From Heterocephalus glaber (taxonomy: Eukaryota; Chordata; Mammalia; Rodentia; Bathyergidae): a DNA stretch of 64,000 nucleotides. Shown here in pieces: positions 45,181 through 56,502 of the stretch (positions within the stretch are counted from its first letter, which is position 1; each line of letters begins with the position of its first letter). The stretch covers positions 44,325,676 through 44,389,675 of the forward strand of contig NW_004624732.1 in the NCBI RefSeq assembly GCF_000247695.1. Reading direction: 5' to 3'. The position numbers and the translations under genes are program-made. The notes beneath the pieces are model-generated. The model had not been told where the DNA came from, did not search any database, and saw only the letters and a list, made by a program, of their open reading frames with translations.

Positions 45181-47027
45181 TAGAAAGCATATTTCTTATG
45201 TGGGGTTGATGAGCAGCAATTAGCCTGATAACTAATAGTGATTTCATGGCTTGGTGTTTTGCTTTATTTTTGTTTTTGCATATTAGGCAAATATTCTTGG
45301 GGCAAGTATGTGACTAGAATATGTTCAACTTGATGACATGTATGTTAAGCCCATTGGCACAAACCAAATGATTTTATTGTATGACTTACCGCTAGAAAAC
45401 ATCAAAAGTAGAAGTCGAATCACTTGAAGAATGCTTGTTTAGTGAGTTGGAATGAATGAAGTCTTTAATGAGCATTGGCGTCAAATTCTGTCCTTGCTTG
45501 TTGCTTGCCATACTCTGTTCTCCATCTGGGGGGCCCCAGGCACTCTTTCTGAGGACACTTGACCTACCAGTCACATTTTAGAAAGCCCTGATTTGGTGCT
45601 TGCTGATTGAGTTTAGACTCCAAGGAGTCCAGGTTGCTGGATTACATACAGACTAATGACCCATCAGATGCTAAAGGCAAAAGCTTAAAGTGCACTAGTG
45701 AATTAGACCACAGCACTGTTGGAAAGGAAGAATTTATTATGTCATTAAACTTGATTCAATAAGTTTTGCTTCTTTAGATACACTGTACTGAGGGAAAAGT
45801 AAGAAATTAATTGTAAACAAGTGTTACAATTTTTCTTCCACTTTCTCAGGTAAAGGATATTCACGAGAAATTAAGAGACAGAGTATTTCCTTGGGATTAA
45901 AAGAAAGCCATTAAAAAGAATGACAAATTGGGAAAACTGGGCACGACTGCCTAGCCAGGCACGTACTTCTACAGTCAGAGACTGTGTTCTTCACTTACTA
46001 AACACAGAAGAAAGCTAGGCTTACTTAATTTAATGATATCCTGGGTGTAGTTTTTGGATCTTTGCATAAAATCTCAGGGGCTCATTGATACAGAGATGTC
46101 AGCAATAATCATGGTTGATGCTCATGAGTTTAATGTGAAACTTAGGATGTGCACAAAGTAGAAATCACAAGGGGGGTTTTCGGCTTCACGTCTAGAAAGT
46201 ATTATTTGAAGAATATTCCCTTAACATCAGTATAAAAACAAAAATGTGAAAGATTTAATGTTGAGTCTACACACATCTCATGGTTGCTTTATAGCAACAG
46301 ATAAAATGTTCATAAATAATCATTTAAAGATAACTGAGGAAATTATCAAGTATTTGTACCTTTTGTCATTTATCAATCAAAATAATCTGATAATCCTCTC
46401 AGGGGTACTAAAATGAATCTCAGCATTGTGGGAGTAAATAGATTAAAAATAGACTTTTTATCATATGTATAGTGTCAATTCTAACAGTGGAAAGACTTTA
46501 TAAAGTATTCTCATTCTAGGTAATAAAATATATTTTCTATTTGTAATCATTATATACTGGTATATACGAAGGAATTCAAATCTTCAAAGAATGAAACATG
46601 GTAATGGTTTAAACTGAATACATTCATTAGTATATAACCTCAGTCAAATAGAAGAAACTATGATGTAGCTGTGGGTTCAAGAGACTAGACATTCTCATTT
46701 TCCTGTCACAGGGTGTGCAATACCACAGGTTCAAGATGAACATAGGACTAACAAGAAATGGGACATATCTCTACCTTCCTTCCTCCCTTATTTTCTCCTT
46801 TTTAGTTTCTTTTATTGACTTCAAAAAGGCAACAGCTTTCTAAAACCTTAAAAGGTAGGGTTTCAAAGTAAATCTGATTTGAAATTTTCTGTTTGTCTCT
46901 CTTCATCTCTCCCTCTCTCTCCTTGTCTCTCCCCAATGTCACAAAGTTCATTTTGATTTAATTACTGAAATTATTTTAATCTTGGACCTTTACCAAGAAT
47001 AACAGACAAAAAACCTTCCATATATAT
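45181..47027. other. Unique non-coding sequence
   Basis: No exon or clear repeat. CTCTCT-rich words near 46900-46932. Confidence 0.35.
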
Positions 47028-47056
47028 CTATCTATATATATATAGATATATTTGAT
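47028..47056. repeat. TATC/TA simple repeat
   Basis: ATCTATCTATATATATATAG: a short compound tetra- and dinucleotide repeat. Confidence 0.8.
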
Positions 47057-47439
47057 TTCATTTTCCTTAGGGTCTTCCCAAAATTTAAGATAAGACACAA
47101 CTTGGGAGGAAAAGAAAGCTGATCTAGAAAATGTGTTCTTTGTGGAGTGGCAATTTTCCAAAAGAGCACCCACCCCCTGCCCCTTAATTCTAGGATGAGC
47201 ATCTGGCCTGGTTTCTCTGTCAATTGCTTCTTTGCCAAGAATAGAAGGTTATAAAGAGAGGAATGTCAAAGACCAAGATTACCATACTGCCCACAGAGAT
47301 TTCTAGAGAACCCTGCATGCCCACTAGGGAGTATCAGAAAGGAAAACAATTTCCAGTCATAAATACCACTGTAAACATCTTTAGATAATAATAAAGAAAG
47401 GAGGTTTTTATCCATAGCTTCAAAACTGTGGTCTTTGTG

Positions 47440-47510
47440 CCAACCTCACTGAGTTTATTGGGAAGATTAATTGAGTGAATCCATATAGGGCCCTAGAACA
47501 GTTCAGGGGA
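47440..47510 (-). repeat. MIR fragment, reverse
   Basis: TGGGAAGATTAATTGAGTGA and GGGCCCTAGAACAGTTCAGG read as the reversed tail of MIR. Short. Confidence 0.45.
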
Positions 47511-47567
47511 ACATAGAAAACCATTATTTTTCTTTCTTTTCTCCTTTCCTTCCTTCTTTCTTTCTCA

Positions 47568-47690
47568 GTGCAATGCTTCTCAAACTTTAGTGCAGATACT
47601 GACTGACATGGCAGCTCTGAGTAGGACCAGAGATACTGGAGTTCTGATGTTAATATTAGTACTGGTGATCTGAAGACCCCACTATAAGTG
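47568..47690 (+). repeat. MER5-like hAT fossil
   Basis: GCAATGCTTCTCAAACTTTA, then GTGCAGATACTGACTGACAT, and GTACTGGTGATCTGAAGACC near the end follow the MER5 layout with an eroded middle. It lies just before a second, larger hAT element. Confidence 0.5.
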
Positions 47691-47793
47691 GTACAGATTT
47701 AGGTGGTGGCTTATCCGGCCATGAGTTATAACTATCCAGTCTGAGATTTTTGAGCTGGGGTAGTCATCATTGTCTTTTTCTGTTGCTCTAGAG

Positions 47794-48516
47794 CAGGTAT
47801 TTCCAACCTGCAGACCCTGGGCCACATGCAGCCCCAGACAGCCAGAAATCTGGCTCAAGGGCTGGGGATTTAGCTCAGTGGTTCCGCCATCTGCCTCGCA
47901 AACGCAAGGACCTGCATTCGATCCCTGGTACCAAAAAGAAAAACAAACAAACAAAAATGTGGCTCAAGAAAACTTTTAACATTATTATGTGATTGTTAGT
48001 AATATTTTTAGCAACTCTATTGAACAGTTCTTGAGCCTGCAGAGTGTGCTATAGGGAGCACCGGGTAGGGAGGCTGTGGTGCGGCACTAGCTGCACCTCC
48101 TGCCCCAACTGCATGTGCGCTGTAGTCAGCACCATCCAAACTTGAGTTCATCAGAAATGACAGGTTCCAGTGCAATGTGGCAAGGGAGGCACGGCCACCT
48201 CTGATAATGATATTTAAACGTATCTATGTGTGTGTGCCTGTGAAAACAGGTGTTCATTGTTAAGCAGGCCTGTAAGTATTCTCTTTCAATTATTAAATTT
48301 GGGCTGTGCTATTTCATAATATAAGAAGTTAAACTAAAACAAAGTCAATATTCCACTGGTATTATGTTGATGTTGCCCTCCTTTTTTAATATTACAGAAA
48401 ATAAGAAAATAAACTTTTCCTACTTATGCACCTTAACTGCAATATATTTTATATGTGGCCCAAGACAATTTGTCTTCATTTAGTGTGCTCCAAAAACAAA
48501 AGGTTGGATGCTCATG
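47794..48516. mobile_element. hAT-type DNA transposon relic
   Basis: The left end CAGGTATTTCCAACCTGCAG and the right end, read in reverse, CATGAGCATCCAACCTTTTG form degenerate terminal inverted repeats of the hAT style. Internal matching words GGGCCACATGCAG (left) and ATGTGGCCCAAG (right) extend the symmetry. The left flank CTCTAGAG fits the hAT-Charlie target preference (nTCTAGAn); the right flank GTATAAAG keeps it only in part. It has no transposase frame, so it is non-autonomous or decayed. It is interrupted by the ID SINE at 47860-47959. Confidence 0.6.
47860..47959 (+). mobile_element. ID SINE nested in hAT element
   Basis: A well-preserved ID copy: GGGCTGGGGATTTAGCTCAG, TGGTTCCGCCATCTGCCTCG, and GCATTCGATCCCTGGTACC, with an A-rich CAAA tail. 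Flanked by TGGCTCAAG on both sides (47851-47859 and 47960-47968). Confidence 0.95.
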
Positions 48517-48962
48517 GTATAAAGGCCTATGCAGGAGGAGCTGCACAGTATTATTTTACACATCTTTTGCCTATAAACTCTCTTGTAATCCGAAGGCTTA
48601 TATCATGTGGCATAGAAATAAATGTAAAGTGTAATTAAAAATCAAAAACTGAATCCATAATTCCACTAGCCTTCTAGGGGATTTCTGTTTACCTGTTGTG
48701 AACCAATAAAATATTTGGGGAGTAAAAATTAGTTTTAAAAATTAAAAAAATCTGGTTTTGATTAAAAAAGCCTCATGAAGCTGACCTAGTCCATCTCTGG
48801 GAAACCATTTAAGGATTTTGCTGCAGTGAGGTATTTGGTGAGACCCAGGTGCTCTTCATGATCAGCTATAGGTGGCTTCTGGAGCCTCAATGGCCCTTGT
48901 CACCCACCTGTTACAAGGCTCACCCCACCAACACTGTTGCCTGTACTGGTTATTCCTGGTAG
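48517..48962. other. Unique non-coding sequence
   Basis: No gene or named repeat seen. Confidence 0.35.
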
Positions 48963-49165
48963 GATGCAATACCTTGGTTCCTGAACATTTCTGTTCACAA
49001 AAAATTTGGTTCTCAAACATAAGCATTCAACAAAAATTTGCTTCGGTTCACAGCTCTACATTGGGTGACAAACAATCATGACCATCTTCCCACACAAACA
49101 CAACTGTGGCCATCTTCCTCTAAATTATAAAACAAATTAAGTTCGTGAGCCAAGGCACCACTGTA
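48963..49165. mobile_element. Short TIR DNA element, Tc1/mariner-like
   Basis: ACCTTGGTTCCTGAAC at the left and, read in reverse, GCCTTGGCTCACGAAC at the right form imperfect inverted ends, about 200 bp apart. Inner GTTCACAAAAAATTTGG and TTGCTTCGGTTCAC repeat the same theme. Such TTCGNNNACCGAGG-type ends are seen in mammalian Tc1/mariner miniature elements. TA is present at the right flank only. A modest call. Confidence 0.42.
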
Positions 49166-50640
49166 TATGACTGTGAACGTTGTGCACAAATGTCTTTTCT
49201 CTCTCTCTCCAGGATTTTCATCTTTTTTTTTCTGATGTGCTACATGTATCCCTCAATATCATTAAGAATTTACTCTGATTTAGTATCTTTTCTTGTGGTA
49301 TATTTCTTCTCTTACACAATTCACTTTAGCTACAAACTGATTATACTAATTGCTAATATGGGGAAAATATAATATGCAAAAAATAAACCAAGTAAAACTT
49401 GTGAAATAAGAATATTTATTGATCTGATTATGAGTCTCCAACAATCAATCCAGTTAGGAATGACCACTTCTAGAAAAAGAAACTAGCATTGCAAAGAAAG
49501 AGAAACCGCCCCCAGCAATTCTGTTACCCATTTTCTTGTGTGTGATATCCTTAAATTTACCTTCAACATATTCTCTGAAAAGTCCCTTACCTGTGTTGTT
49601 TTGCACTATGATGAAAGCTCGTCAATTCAAGAATATAGAACAAATATATTCAGATCATCACTAATACAGCAGCAGTCACAACGTTTATGGAACATGCAAT
49701 AAACTCATATGCTTCATCTGTTGGCAACAACCATCGACTTTCACTGACCAAAAGTTCAGTCTTCTACCTCAGGTATCTAGTATCTGGGCACAAGTTGAAA
49801 GGGAGGAATAATTGCTTTAAGAGTAGTATGGTAGCTTATGGAAAAGGAGACGATTTAAAATAAAAGTGCTTGCAGAATCAGATACGAACATGGAAAAAGA
49901 AGTTGTAATCTTAACTATTTGCTCTGGAGGCAAACAGCTTCTACACATCAGAGCTATATTTCAATTCAGTTCAACCCTAGATGACCATAAGAGTGTCCTA
50001 GAGTAATAAGGCAGGTTATATTTGTCTTTGAGTTACTCAGTATACTCACACCAGAGTATTAACAGTACAGCTTAAAACTATCTCCATGAAAATTATTTGA
50101 AAATTTAAAAGTTTTATTTTTTAAAGAAATACTACATTTTCTTTGATTCTCTCAGATAAATTGTGTGAATATAATTTTCATTTAATTATTTTCTATCTGA
50201 AGAGAATGGATTATCCGTGAGAAAGAAGGGTTTAGAAACTTGAGTTTCATAAATGTTTCAGTTTTTTATTTACATTCAACCTTTTATGGAAATGCAAATC
50301 TGTTATTGTCCTAGGAAATGAAAAAAATGGAATTAGAGAAAATTCTAACTCAAAATTGAAGTATCCAGGCTCTACATGTTTGCAAAGCTGATGGGATCTA
50401 TGAGTTAATATTTATCCTGTACCTTGATACCTGCGGATGAAAAATGCTACACAAATGCTAAGCATGTGAACTCAGTGGAATTTTCAATCATCACAATATG
50501 CAAACAGTGAGGGACTTACTGGAAAGGTGGCTTGTGAAGAACCACCATAGCACTGGTTTATACTAGTGACTGAATTCATTAGTGAACCTGTTGTTCTCTT
50601 TTCTATTCATGCTATATGCAAGTTTTTGTTTTGTTTATTT
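49166..50640. other. Unique non-coding sequence
   Basis: No exon or repeat that I can name. A short hydrophobic frame at 49145-49372 is AT-driven. Confidence 0.35.
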
Positions 50641-50645
50641 CTAAA

Positions 50646-50868
50646 GTACTAGAAATTATTTTAAGGTTCTAGGATGTAGCTTTCACACCGAGCTGCATTC
50701 CTAGCCCTTTAAAATTATTATTATTATTATTGTTATTGTTATTATTAATTTTAGAGGGTCTCGTCAAGTCACTAAGATGCCCACCCTGAATTGATTTGTA
50801 TTCCTTCTGCTTCACCTTCCAAAGTGCTAGGATTAGAGATACCTGTCACCATCCCAGCTTCCAAGTTT
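50646..50868 (-). mobile_element. B1-dID composite SINE
   Basis: On the minus strand: a B1 body (50868 to 50750; reverse of AAAGTGCTAGGATTAGAGAT and TTTTAGAGGGTCTCGTCAAG), an ATT/ATTG-rich linker (50712-50748) and a degenerate ID half (50707 to 50646). Third B1-dID in the window. Here again the linker has become a trinucleotide-type microsatellite. Confidence 0.68.
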
Positions 50869-50916
50869 TAACATCACTAGAAATATAGATTCTTTTCATT
50901 GAAAATACTATTGCAA

Positions 50917-50995
50917 GGGCTGAGTGTACAGTTCAGTGGAAGAATATACGTGTGTGGCCCTGAACTTAATTCACAGTACCAGCAAAGAAAAAAAA
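50917..50995 (+). mobile_element. ID-like SINE with CA-repeat tail
   Basis: GGGCTGAGTGTACAGTTCAG, TGGAAGAATATACGTGTGTG, and AATTCACAGTACCAGCAAAG with an A-run. A diverged ID copy whose A-tail runs straight into the (CA)n array at 50996. Confidence 0.68.
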
Positions 50996-51053
50996 TACAC
51001 ACACACACACACACGCACACACACACACACACAAACACACACACATACACACA
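50996..51053. repeat. (CA)n microsatellite
   Basis: About 28 CA units with a few G, AA and T interruptions, starting at the tail of an ID-like SINE. A minus frame giving repeated Val-Cys is an artefact of it. Confidence 0.95.
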
Positions 51054-52068
51054 GAAATTATAGCTCTGAATAACTAGAGTGACAGATACATTTATAGTCA
51101 TGTTAGATGACTTCTGTACTTTGAATATATACTACCTCGTATTGGTACATAAAATCTGATGTTTGGTTTTGACCCTGGTGCCAGATGCTGGTGTCTGACA
51201 TGTGTCTCCATGGGAGTACTAGCCTTTCCTTAATTGTCAAGTGCAAGCAAAGAAAGGCAACTGAAAGAGTCTTCACTAGTTGATGTTACTGGGGAATGAG
51301 GTATTGCTTTATCCATTTTGTGGGGGGGTTCAGATAGAAGATAATCCATAATGTACAATACTATTCAGAAGGCAAAGTAGTATAGAAGAAATCCTTCTTA
51401 CATCTGGAATAATTGCATTAGTTAGGTTAGATTATATATGTTTATAAACCCAGTATTTTAATGACCACGTATTGACAAAATAGTTCTCATTCATAAGATA
51501 AGATAAAGAATTATCTGATGACTTTTTAAAGTAAAAAAACTAGATACAAATTCTTGTTTATACCTATTCTCATAGTCTGTCTCTCTCTCACACACACACT
51601 CTTACACCTGAAGGAACATACCAGTTCTTGCTCCAAACTTCACTTGGCAAACAAAGTTTAAAATTCTCACAAGAAATGACTAATTTTAAAAGAAAAGTTA
51701 GAGCAAGAGCATAAGGGGAGGGGAGGTATAAGTATAATGGGCAGGTTAGTAGTGCTTGGGTAAAGACATTTAAAGGCTTGATCACAACGTAAGCCCTGAT
51801 CCCGTCCTGTGTTGGTCAGTGTCTCTGTCTCCTCACCCATCTCAGAAACAGAATTATTTTCTATAGACAGTAAGAGTTTTTGTACATACGGTCAATATAC
51901 AAGAAATAGGGAATGGGAGGCTTCTGGCAACCAGGAGAAGTAATTGCTAAGTTGGTAGGTGTAAGAGTTGACCTACCAGGCCCAGTGAGTGCTGCCTTCT
52001 TCTCCCCCTCCCATGGCTGTCCTGTCTCCCTCCCTCCTAGTGGCATACACATGAATCCAGAGATCTTG

Positions 52069-52070
<2 letters not shown>
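51054..52070. other. Unique non-coding sequence
   Basis: No exon or named repeat. Short frames at 51588-52052 (minus) and 51913-52113 (plus) have no domain signal. Confidence 0.35.

Positions 52071-52071
<1 letters not shown>

Positions 52072-52108
<37 letters not shown>
52072..52108. repeat. (GT)n microsatellite
   Basis: An uninterrupted alternating G-T run of about 18 units with no adjacent SINE. Confidence 0.95.
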
Positions 52109-52111
<3 letters not shown>

Positions 52112-52966
52112 AAATAACCCCCAGATCATGATCCTTTCTGACTACAACTTCTAAAGATTTTCTTTATTTTTTCTTGAAGATTCTTCTTTTTCTGTCTCTT
52201 TCTTTCTCCTTCCTCCCTTCCTTCCATCTTGTTCACTAATATAAATGTAAAGGCTGTCAGTATTTCAGGCCATACTCTGCAAGTTTATCTCTGAGTATTT
52301 CTAAAACTGCAGTGCTAGTGGCAGAAGCTTAGAGTTGACCAGGTGGTAGTTATTAACTGACATGTCCATGGTGAACAAGCTGGGTCAACAAACTTGTTTT
52401 TCATCATGACTGGTTTTAATTTGAAAGGGGCTTGATAATGCCTCACTGACGTTCACCTATTTCAGGTAGATTAATAGCTTGTTCAGGGAAGAGGAGCCTC
52501 TAGGCCCTGTTGTAACTGTGTGGGGTAGGTTCAAGGTTCAAACTTCAGAGAGTATAAAAGTTCTTGTTTTTCTTCTACCTATTTGCCAGTGCATGCCTTA
52601 GTGAACTTTTATTCTTGGAAACACTTGAATGATCACAGGTTTAGGGACTTATAGCAATATGGAGAGCTGTGTTATATAATTTAAGAAAGAGATGTGTTTT
52701 GGTAGTACTTTCCAGATTGAAAGATTTTTCAGATTTGAAGAGCATCAGGTTAGTAGGCATTAAATATATAGGTATATGTAATATGCCTACATATTCCAGA
52801 TCACTTACTAGAAAAGATTAAAATCTCTGTAAAATGGATGTTAAACCCCAGTTGAGGAAAAGTTGCTCATGTTTGGACCATATCATGATGGTGGTGACAG
52901 AGCAATAATTCCTTAAGTCAACATTTACGTAAATATATTTATAACACATTAACATTTTTGTAGTAA

Positions 52967-53058
52967 ACTTTTTTTTTTTTTTTTGGGTACCAGGCATTGA
53001 ACTTGGGTCCTTGCGCTTGCGCAGCAGGCGGCAAAACCACTGAGCTAAATCCCTGGCC
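52967..53058 (-). mobile_element. ID SINE
   Basis: Reverse ID with a T-run, GGTACCAGGCATTGAACTTG, GCGCTTGCGCAGCAGGCGG and CCACTGAGCTAAATCCCTGG. TGTAGTAA flanks it on both sides (52959-52966 and 53059-53066). It keeps CpGs in the anticodon-arm region, so it is relatively young. Confidence 0.92.
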
Positions 53059-53066
53059 TGTAGTAA

Positions 53067-55208
53067 GCTATTGACTGAAATATTCTCTTCTTTTTAGAAA
53101 TAGGACTTTGATTATATTTTTCTTTATTTCATTGATGAAATATATTAGTGGGGACAATATATTAGCCACCTTTGTCGATCTGGAGAAAAAAAGTCAACCT
53201 TGTAGTATGATCCTCGTGAATCTCAATGTAGCTGAAGTTTTCTCTCAGATTTTGCTTCTTAGGCATTTAAGTTCAACTCTGCTATTTGAAGACTGAACCA
53301 CAATGGAAATATTAATAATGTCTCTGTACTGAAAGCAGCTTCACAATCTCTTGAATTGATAGGTTTCTAAAGGAAGTTTCCAGTTCAAACAAGGATCTGA
53401 CATGTAGATCTCCTAACCAGTTTGAAATGTAGTTTACCTACATAGATTGGCTATCTAGGAGCTTGTAAACAAATTCATAAATTTGTCATGCTGATTATAG
53501 TGTTGGCAAACACAATGGCTGATCATGTTATAAATGTTTATCAACACCCGCACTCACCCACCTGCTAAGAGGTGCTACGCTTTAATGAAATTGTTTGAAT
53601 ATCAAGGCTGGTTGCTAAGATACAATGTTCTTGTTACTAAGGATGTAATGCTTGCAGATTTCTGTTATCAAATAATGATTAGAGATGTGCTAACCTCAAG
53701 GTGCTCAGTGTAGTGAAAGGTTTACCAAGCTACAAATTAGTAAACTGTCTGCTTGAGCAGGCACTGGCAGAAGAAACATGTGCCTCATCCATTCATGATG
53801 GCATTTAAAAGAAGACAAGAAGGGACAGGAAGCGTGGCCATAGATGATGGGTTCTTGAAAGTTTGCCATGGAAGGGTTTTACCTACTCTATTGCCCAGCA
53901 TGATATGTCATTTGCCAACCAGGGAATTTGTTAACATTCATTCCAAGTAACTCCTTCCTGTCTTACAAAAAAATTGTATTTTACATTTCCTGTTAATTGG
54001 TTAGTATGGAATTATTAACATTACACACTTCATAATATTTTGTGAGGAATAAACATAAATAAAAGTCTGATCCTATAGAATGGAGATGTATTTTAACCTG
54101 AATGCATTTTTAAAATGCCAGGTTTAAGAGACCTAATGGTATAAATGTCCTATTTAGTATGATGAATTCTGTATGTAATTGTGTAATCTTGTAACACTGA
54201 GAAGTAAGTTTTCCACAATATTTAACATTATATTAAATATCATCATATAAGTGTCAAAATGATTTTTACTTTCACCTTATCTCAAATAATATAATGGAGA
54301 CAGCCTAACCCAGGCTGTCCACCTCGGGCCAATTGTTCTCTCTGTTAAATTAAGGCTGGAATCGCAGTACTGTGTCTATACTGGGAAGCTCCGAATACAA
54401 CACTTTCACACTGAAAATATTTGCACGATTTGATGACAGTCCCTGTCATTCCAAAGTACTCTGCTCATGACTAGTAATATCTCAGAAATGTGTGGGCAAC
54501 TGTACTTCTAGTGTCAAGTATAATTTTTACTCTTGTTACTTTAGAAGAAATTGCAATTATTAGATCACAGACCTGGTGGATGTTAAATTGAGTCTTGGGT
54601 GTTTGTTTAATGAAAATTGGAATTGTAGGTATATTTTAATAATGAAGTGTTTAAATAATGTTATGTTCAGAAATAACAGCTGGATTTCCATTCAATCTGA
54701 GTACGGTGAGAGCAGAAAATGAGCCTGCTTTGCTCACCATTGTTTATTCACTTCTAGAAAAAGCCTGCATGGATGAGATGCCCTGTGGAGAAATGAATGG
54801 TATCTATGTCCAGGAACACCTTGCTACAGCCATAGCAGTTTCTTAGGGATTTGTCAGTTAAACTGTCCTGCCTCATACACAGTACAGAAAAGACCCTAAG
54901 TAAAATGTAACACTGTTTTATCTCTGTGAAACTGGTCTTATATATATTGCGAGTTTTGTAGATGCCAACCAAAATATTAGATAATGGAATTTTAGTGTCA
55001 CACAACTAAGAGACAAAGCGGGACCTGAAATTCAGGTCTTTTGCAACCCTTGTCCTGTTTCGAGAAAATCCAACTGGTTTTCTGACGTTGTCAGAGCTGA
55101 ATGAAGGAAGACAATTTAACAATGGTGTAGATATGGATGAGAACACATTTAAGTTCTTCAAACATTATGTGTCTACTTTGTGTCGAACATGTAAGTAGGC
55201 ACAAGAAT
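53067..55208. other. Unique non-coding sequence
   Basis: About 2.1 kb with no gene or clear repeat. Short frames at 53108-53296, 53753-53950 and 54658-55005 have no domain signal. Confidence 0.35.
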
Positions 55209-55252
55209 GTCAAAGATATAACTTGTGAAGGTCAAAGATACAACTTATGAAG
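55209..55252. repeat. 22-bp tandem duplication
   Basis: Two adjacent 22-bp units (GTCAAAGATATAACTTGTG.. and GTCAAAGATACAACTTATG..) match at 20 of 22 positions. Confidence 0.9.
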
Positions 55253-55399
55253 TTCTTGGCTGTATTTGTGGAGCTATGATCTGTTAACAAAAACCAAATA
55301 TAGTCTTAGGTGAAACAGGGTTAGCATCACTGCAAGGAAACTCCCAATGTGGGTAAGGTTAGCACTGGCCATTTGAAAGGATAGGGTGTTTAGTCGGAA

Positions 55400-55515
55400 G
55401 CTGTGACTTTCTCACCAGTAAGATCTAAGTCTGAATTCCCATTCTGCTACATACTAGTTACATGAATTTGGCCAAATTTCTTAACTTCTGCAAGCATTTC
55501 TCTTTTTAATTATTA
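55400..55515 (-). repeat. MIR SINE, reverse
   Basis: TCTAAGTCTGAATTCCCATT, then CTGCTACATACTAGTTACAT, GAATTTGGCCAAATTTCTTA and ACTTCTGCAAGC read as the reversed MIR. Confidence 0.72.
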
Positions 55516-55619
55516 ATTTCTTGTGGATTACATTGGGTTAGGCAGGTAATTTCTTTGTACACACTAAACGTCAATAAGTGTTAGTTATTCCTAAGACACG
55601 CTCATTGACTATACCCTAT

Positions 55620-55951
55620 AGAATTGAGTTTTTTTTTTTTTTTTTTTTTAAACCAGGGATTGAACTTGGATCCTTGTGCTTGGGAGGCAGGCAGCAGAAC
55701 CACTGAGATAAATCCCCGGCTGTGGTATTTTGGCTACAGAATTGAGTTGGTTTTTTTTTGGAACTGGGAATCGAACTCAGGACCTTGTGCTTGGGAGGCA
55801 GGCAGTAGAACCACTGAGATAAATCTCCAGCTGTGGTTTTTTTGGGTACAGAATTGATTTTTTTTTTGGAACTGGGGATCGAACTCGGGACCTTGTGCTT
55901 GCGAGGCAGGTGGTAGCACCACTGAGCTAAATCCCCGGCCCAAGAATTGAG
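55620..55951 (-). mobile_element. Tandem array of three ID SINEs
   Basis: Three minus-strand ID units lie head to tail. Each T-run is preceded by AGAATTGA(G), seen at 55620, 55738 and 55850, with a final copy at 55943-55951. Spacings are 118, 112 and 93 bp. Units 1 and 2 share a derived GAGATAAAT (against GAGCTAAAT), TTGGGAGGCAGGCAG, and a TGTGGT...ACAG linker that unit 3 lacks. Units 1 and 2 thus look like duplicates of each other. A 171-codon minus frame spanning 55616-56131 merely translates the three copies. Confidence 0.88.
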
Positions 55952-56388
55952 TTTTTTTAATACACTTCTTATGGTCCAAAAATAGTTTCTGAAGCTTAAA
56001 AATTGCATCTTTAATGAGATTCTTAATTTTTTTATACTGCCCAATATTGGGTTTAGTGAAACAGAATAATGTTTATTGATGAATACAAAAAAAAATGGCA
56101 GAAATAGTCCCTTGTTCTTATCATAAGGCATTTGTGTTTCAAATAGATTTATAAGCTAGCAACTGATTAATTATAGCTGTAGAGAGATAGATATGTAAGT
56201 GTCCCTTGGGTGGGATGGTGCTGTCATGGGGGGAGTGACCAGAGCTGGGTGGAGTTATCTGAAGGATTTGTTCTCTTCCTGCTCAGGAATTATTATGAGG
56301 CTTTCATGAGAAGCTAAATCTGAATGTAAAAAGTGGTATCAAAGTCAAAAGTCAAAGTAATTCTAATTAGAATGTTATATCCCATCCT
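55952..56388. other. Unique non-coding sequence
   Basis: No gene. AT-rich sequence between two ID insertions. Confidence 0.35.
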
Positions 56389-56400
56389 AAGGAGAAAGAA

Positions 56401-56490
56401 GGGCTGGGGATTTAGCTCAGTGGTGCTGCAGCCTGCCTCGCAAGTGCCAAGTCCCGAGTTCAATTCCCAGTACAAAAAAAGAAAAAAACC
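56401..56490 (+). mobile_element. ID SINE with perfect target duplication
   Basis: GGGCTGGGGATTTAGCTCAG, TGGTGCTGCAGCCTGCCTCG and CCGAGTTCAATTCCCAGTAC with an A-tail. AAGGAGAAAGAA is repeated exactly at 56389-56400 and 56491-56502. One of the youngest-looking SINEs here. Confidence 0.95.
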
Positions 56491-56502
56491 AAGGAGAAAG
56501 AA

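Noticed and set aside
47860..47935. A tRNA-Ala-like sequence that might be a tRNA gene
   Set aside because: It has an A-rich tail, a target duplication and an altered D-arm, and has many sister copies: an ID SINE, not a tRNA gene.
50877..51101. A minus frame with repeated Val-Cys
   Set aside because: Translation of a (CA)n microsatellite.
55616..56131. A 171-codon minus frame with three internal repeats that looks like a repeat protein
   Set aside because: The repeat unit is the reverse translation of the three tandem ID SINEs; no gene.
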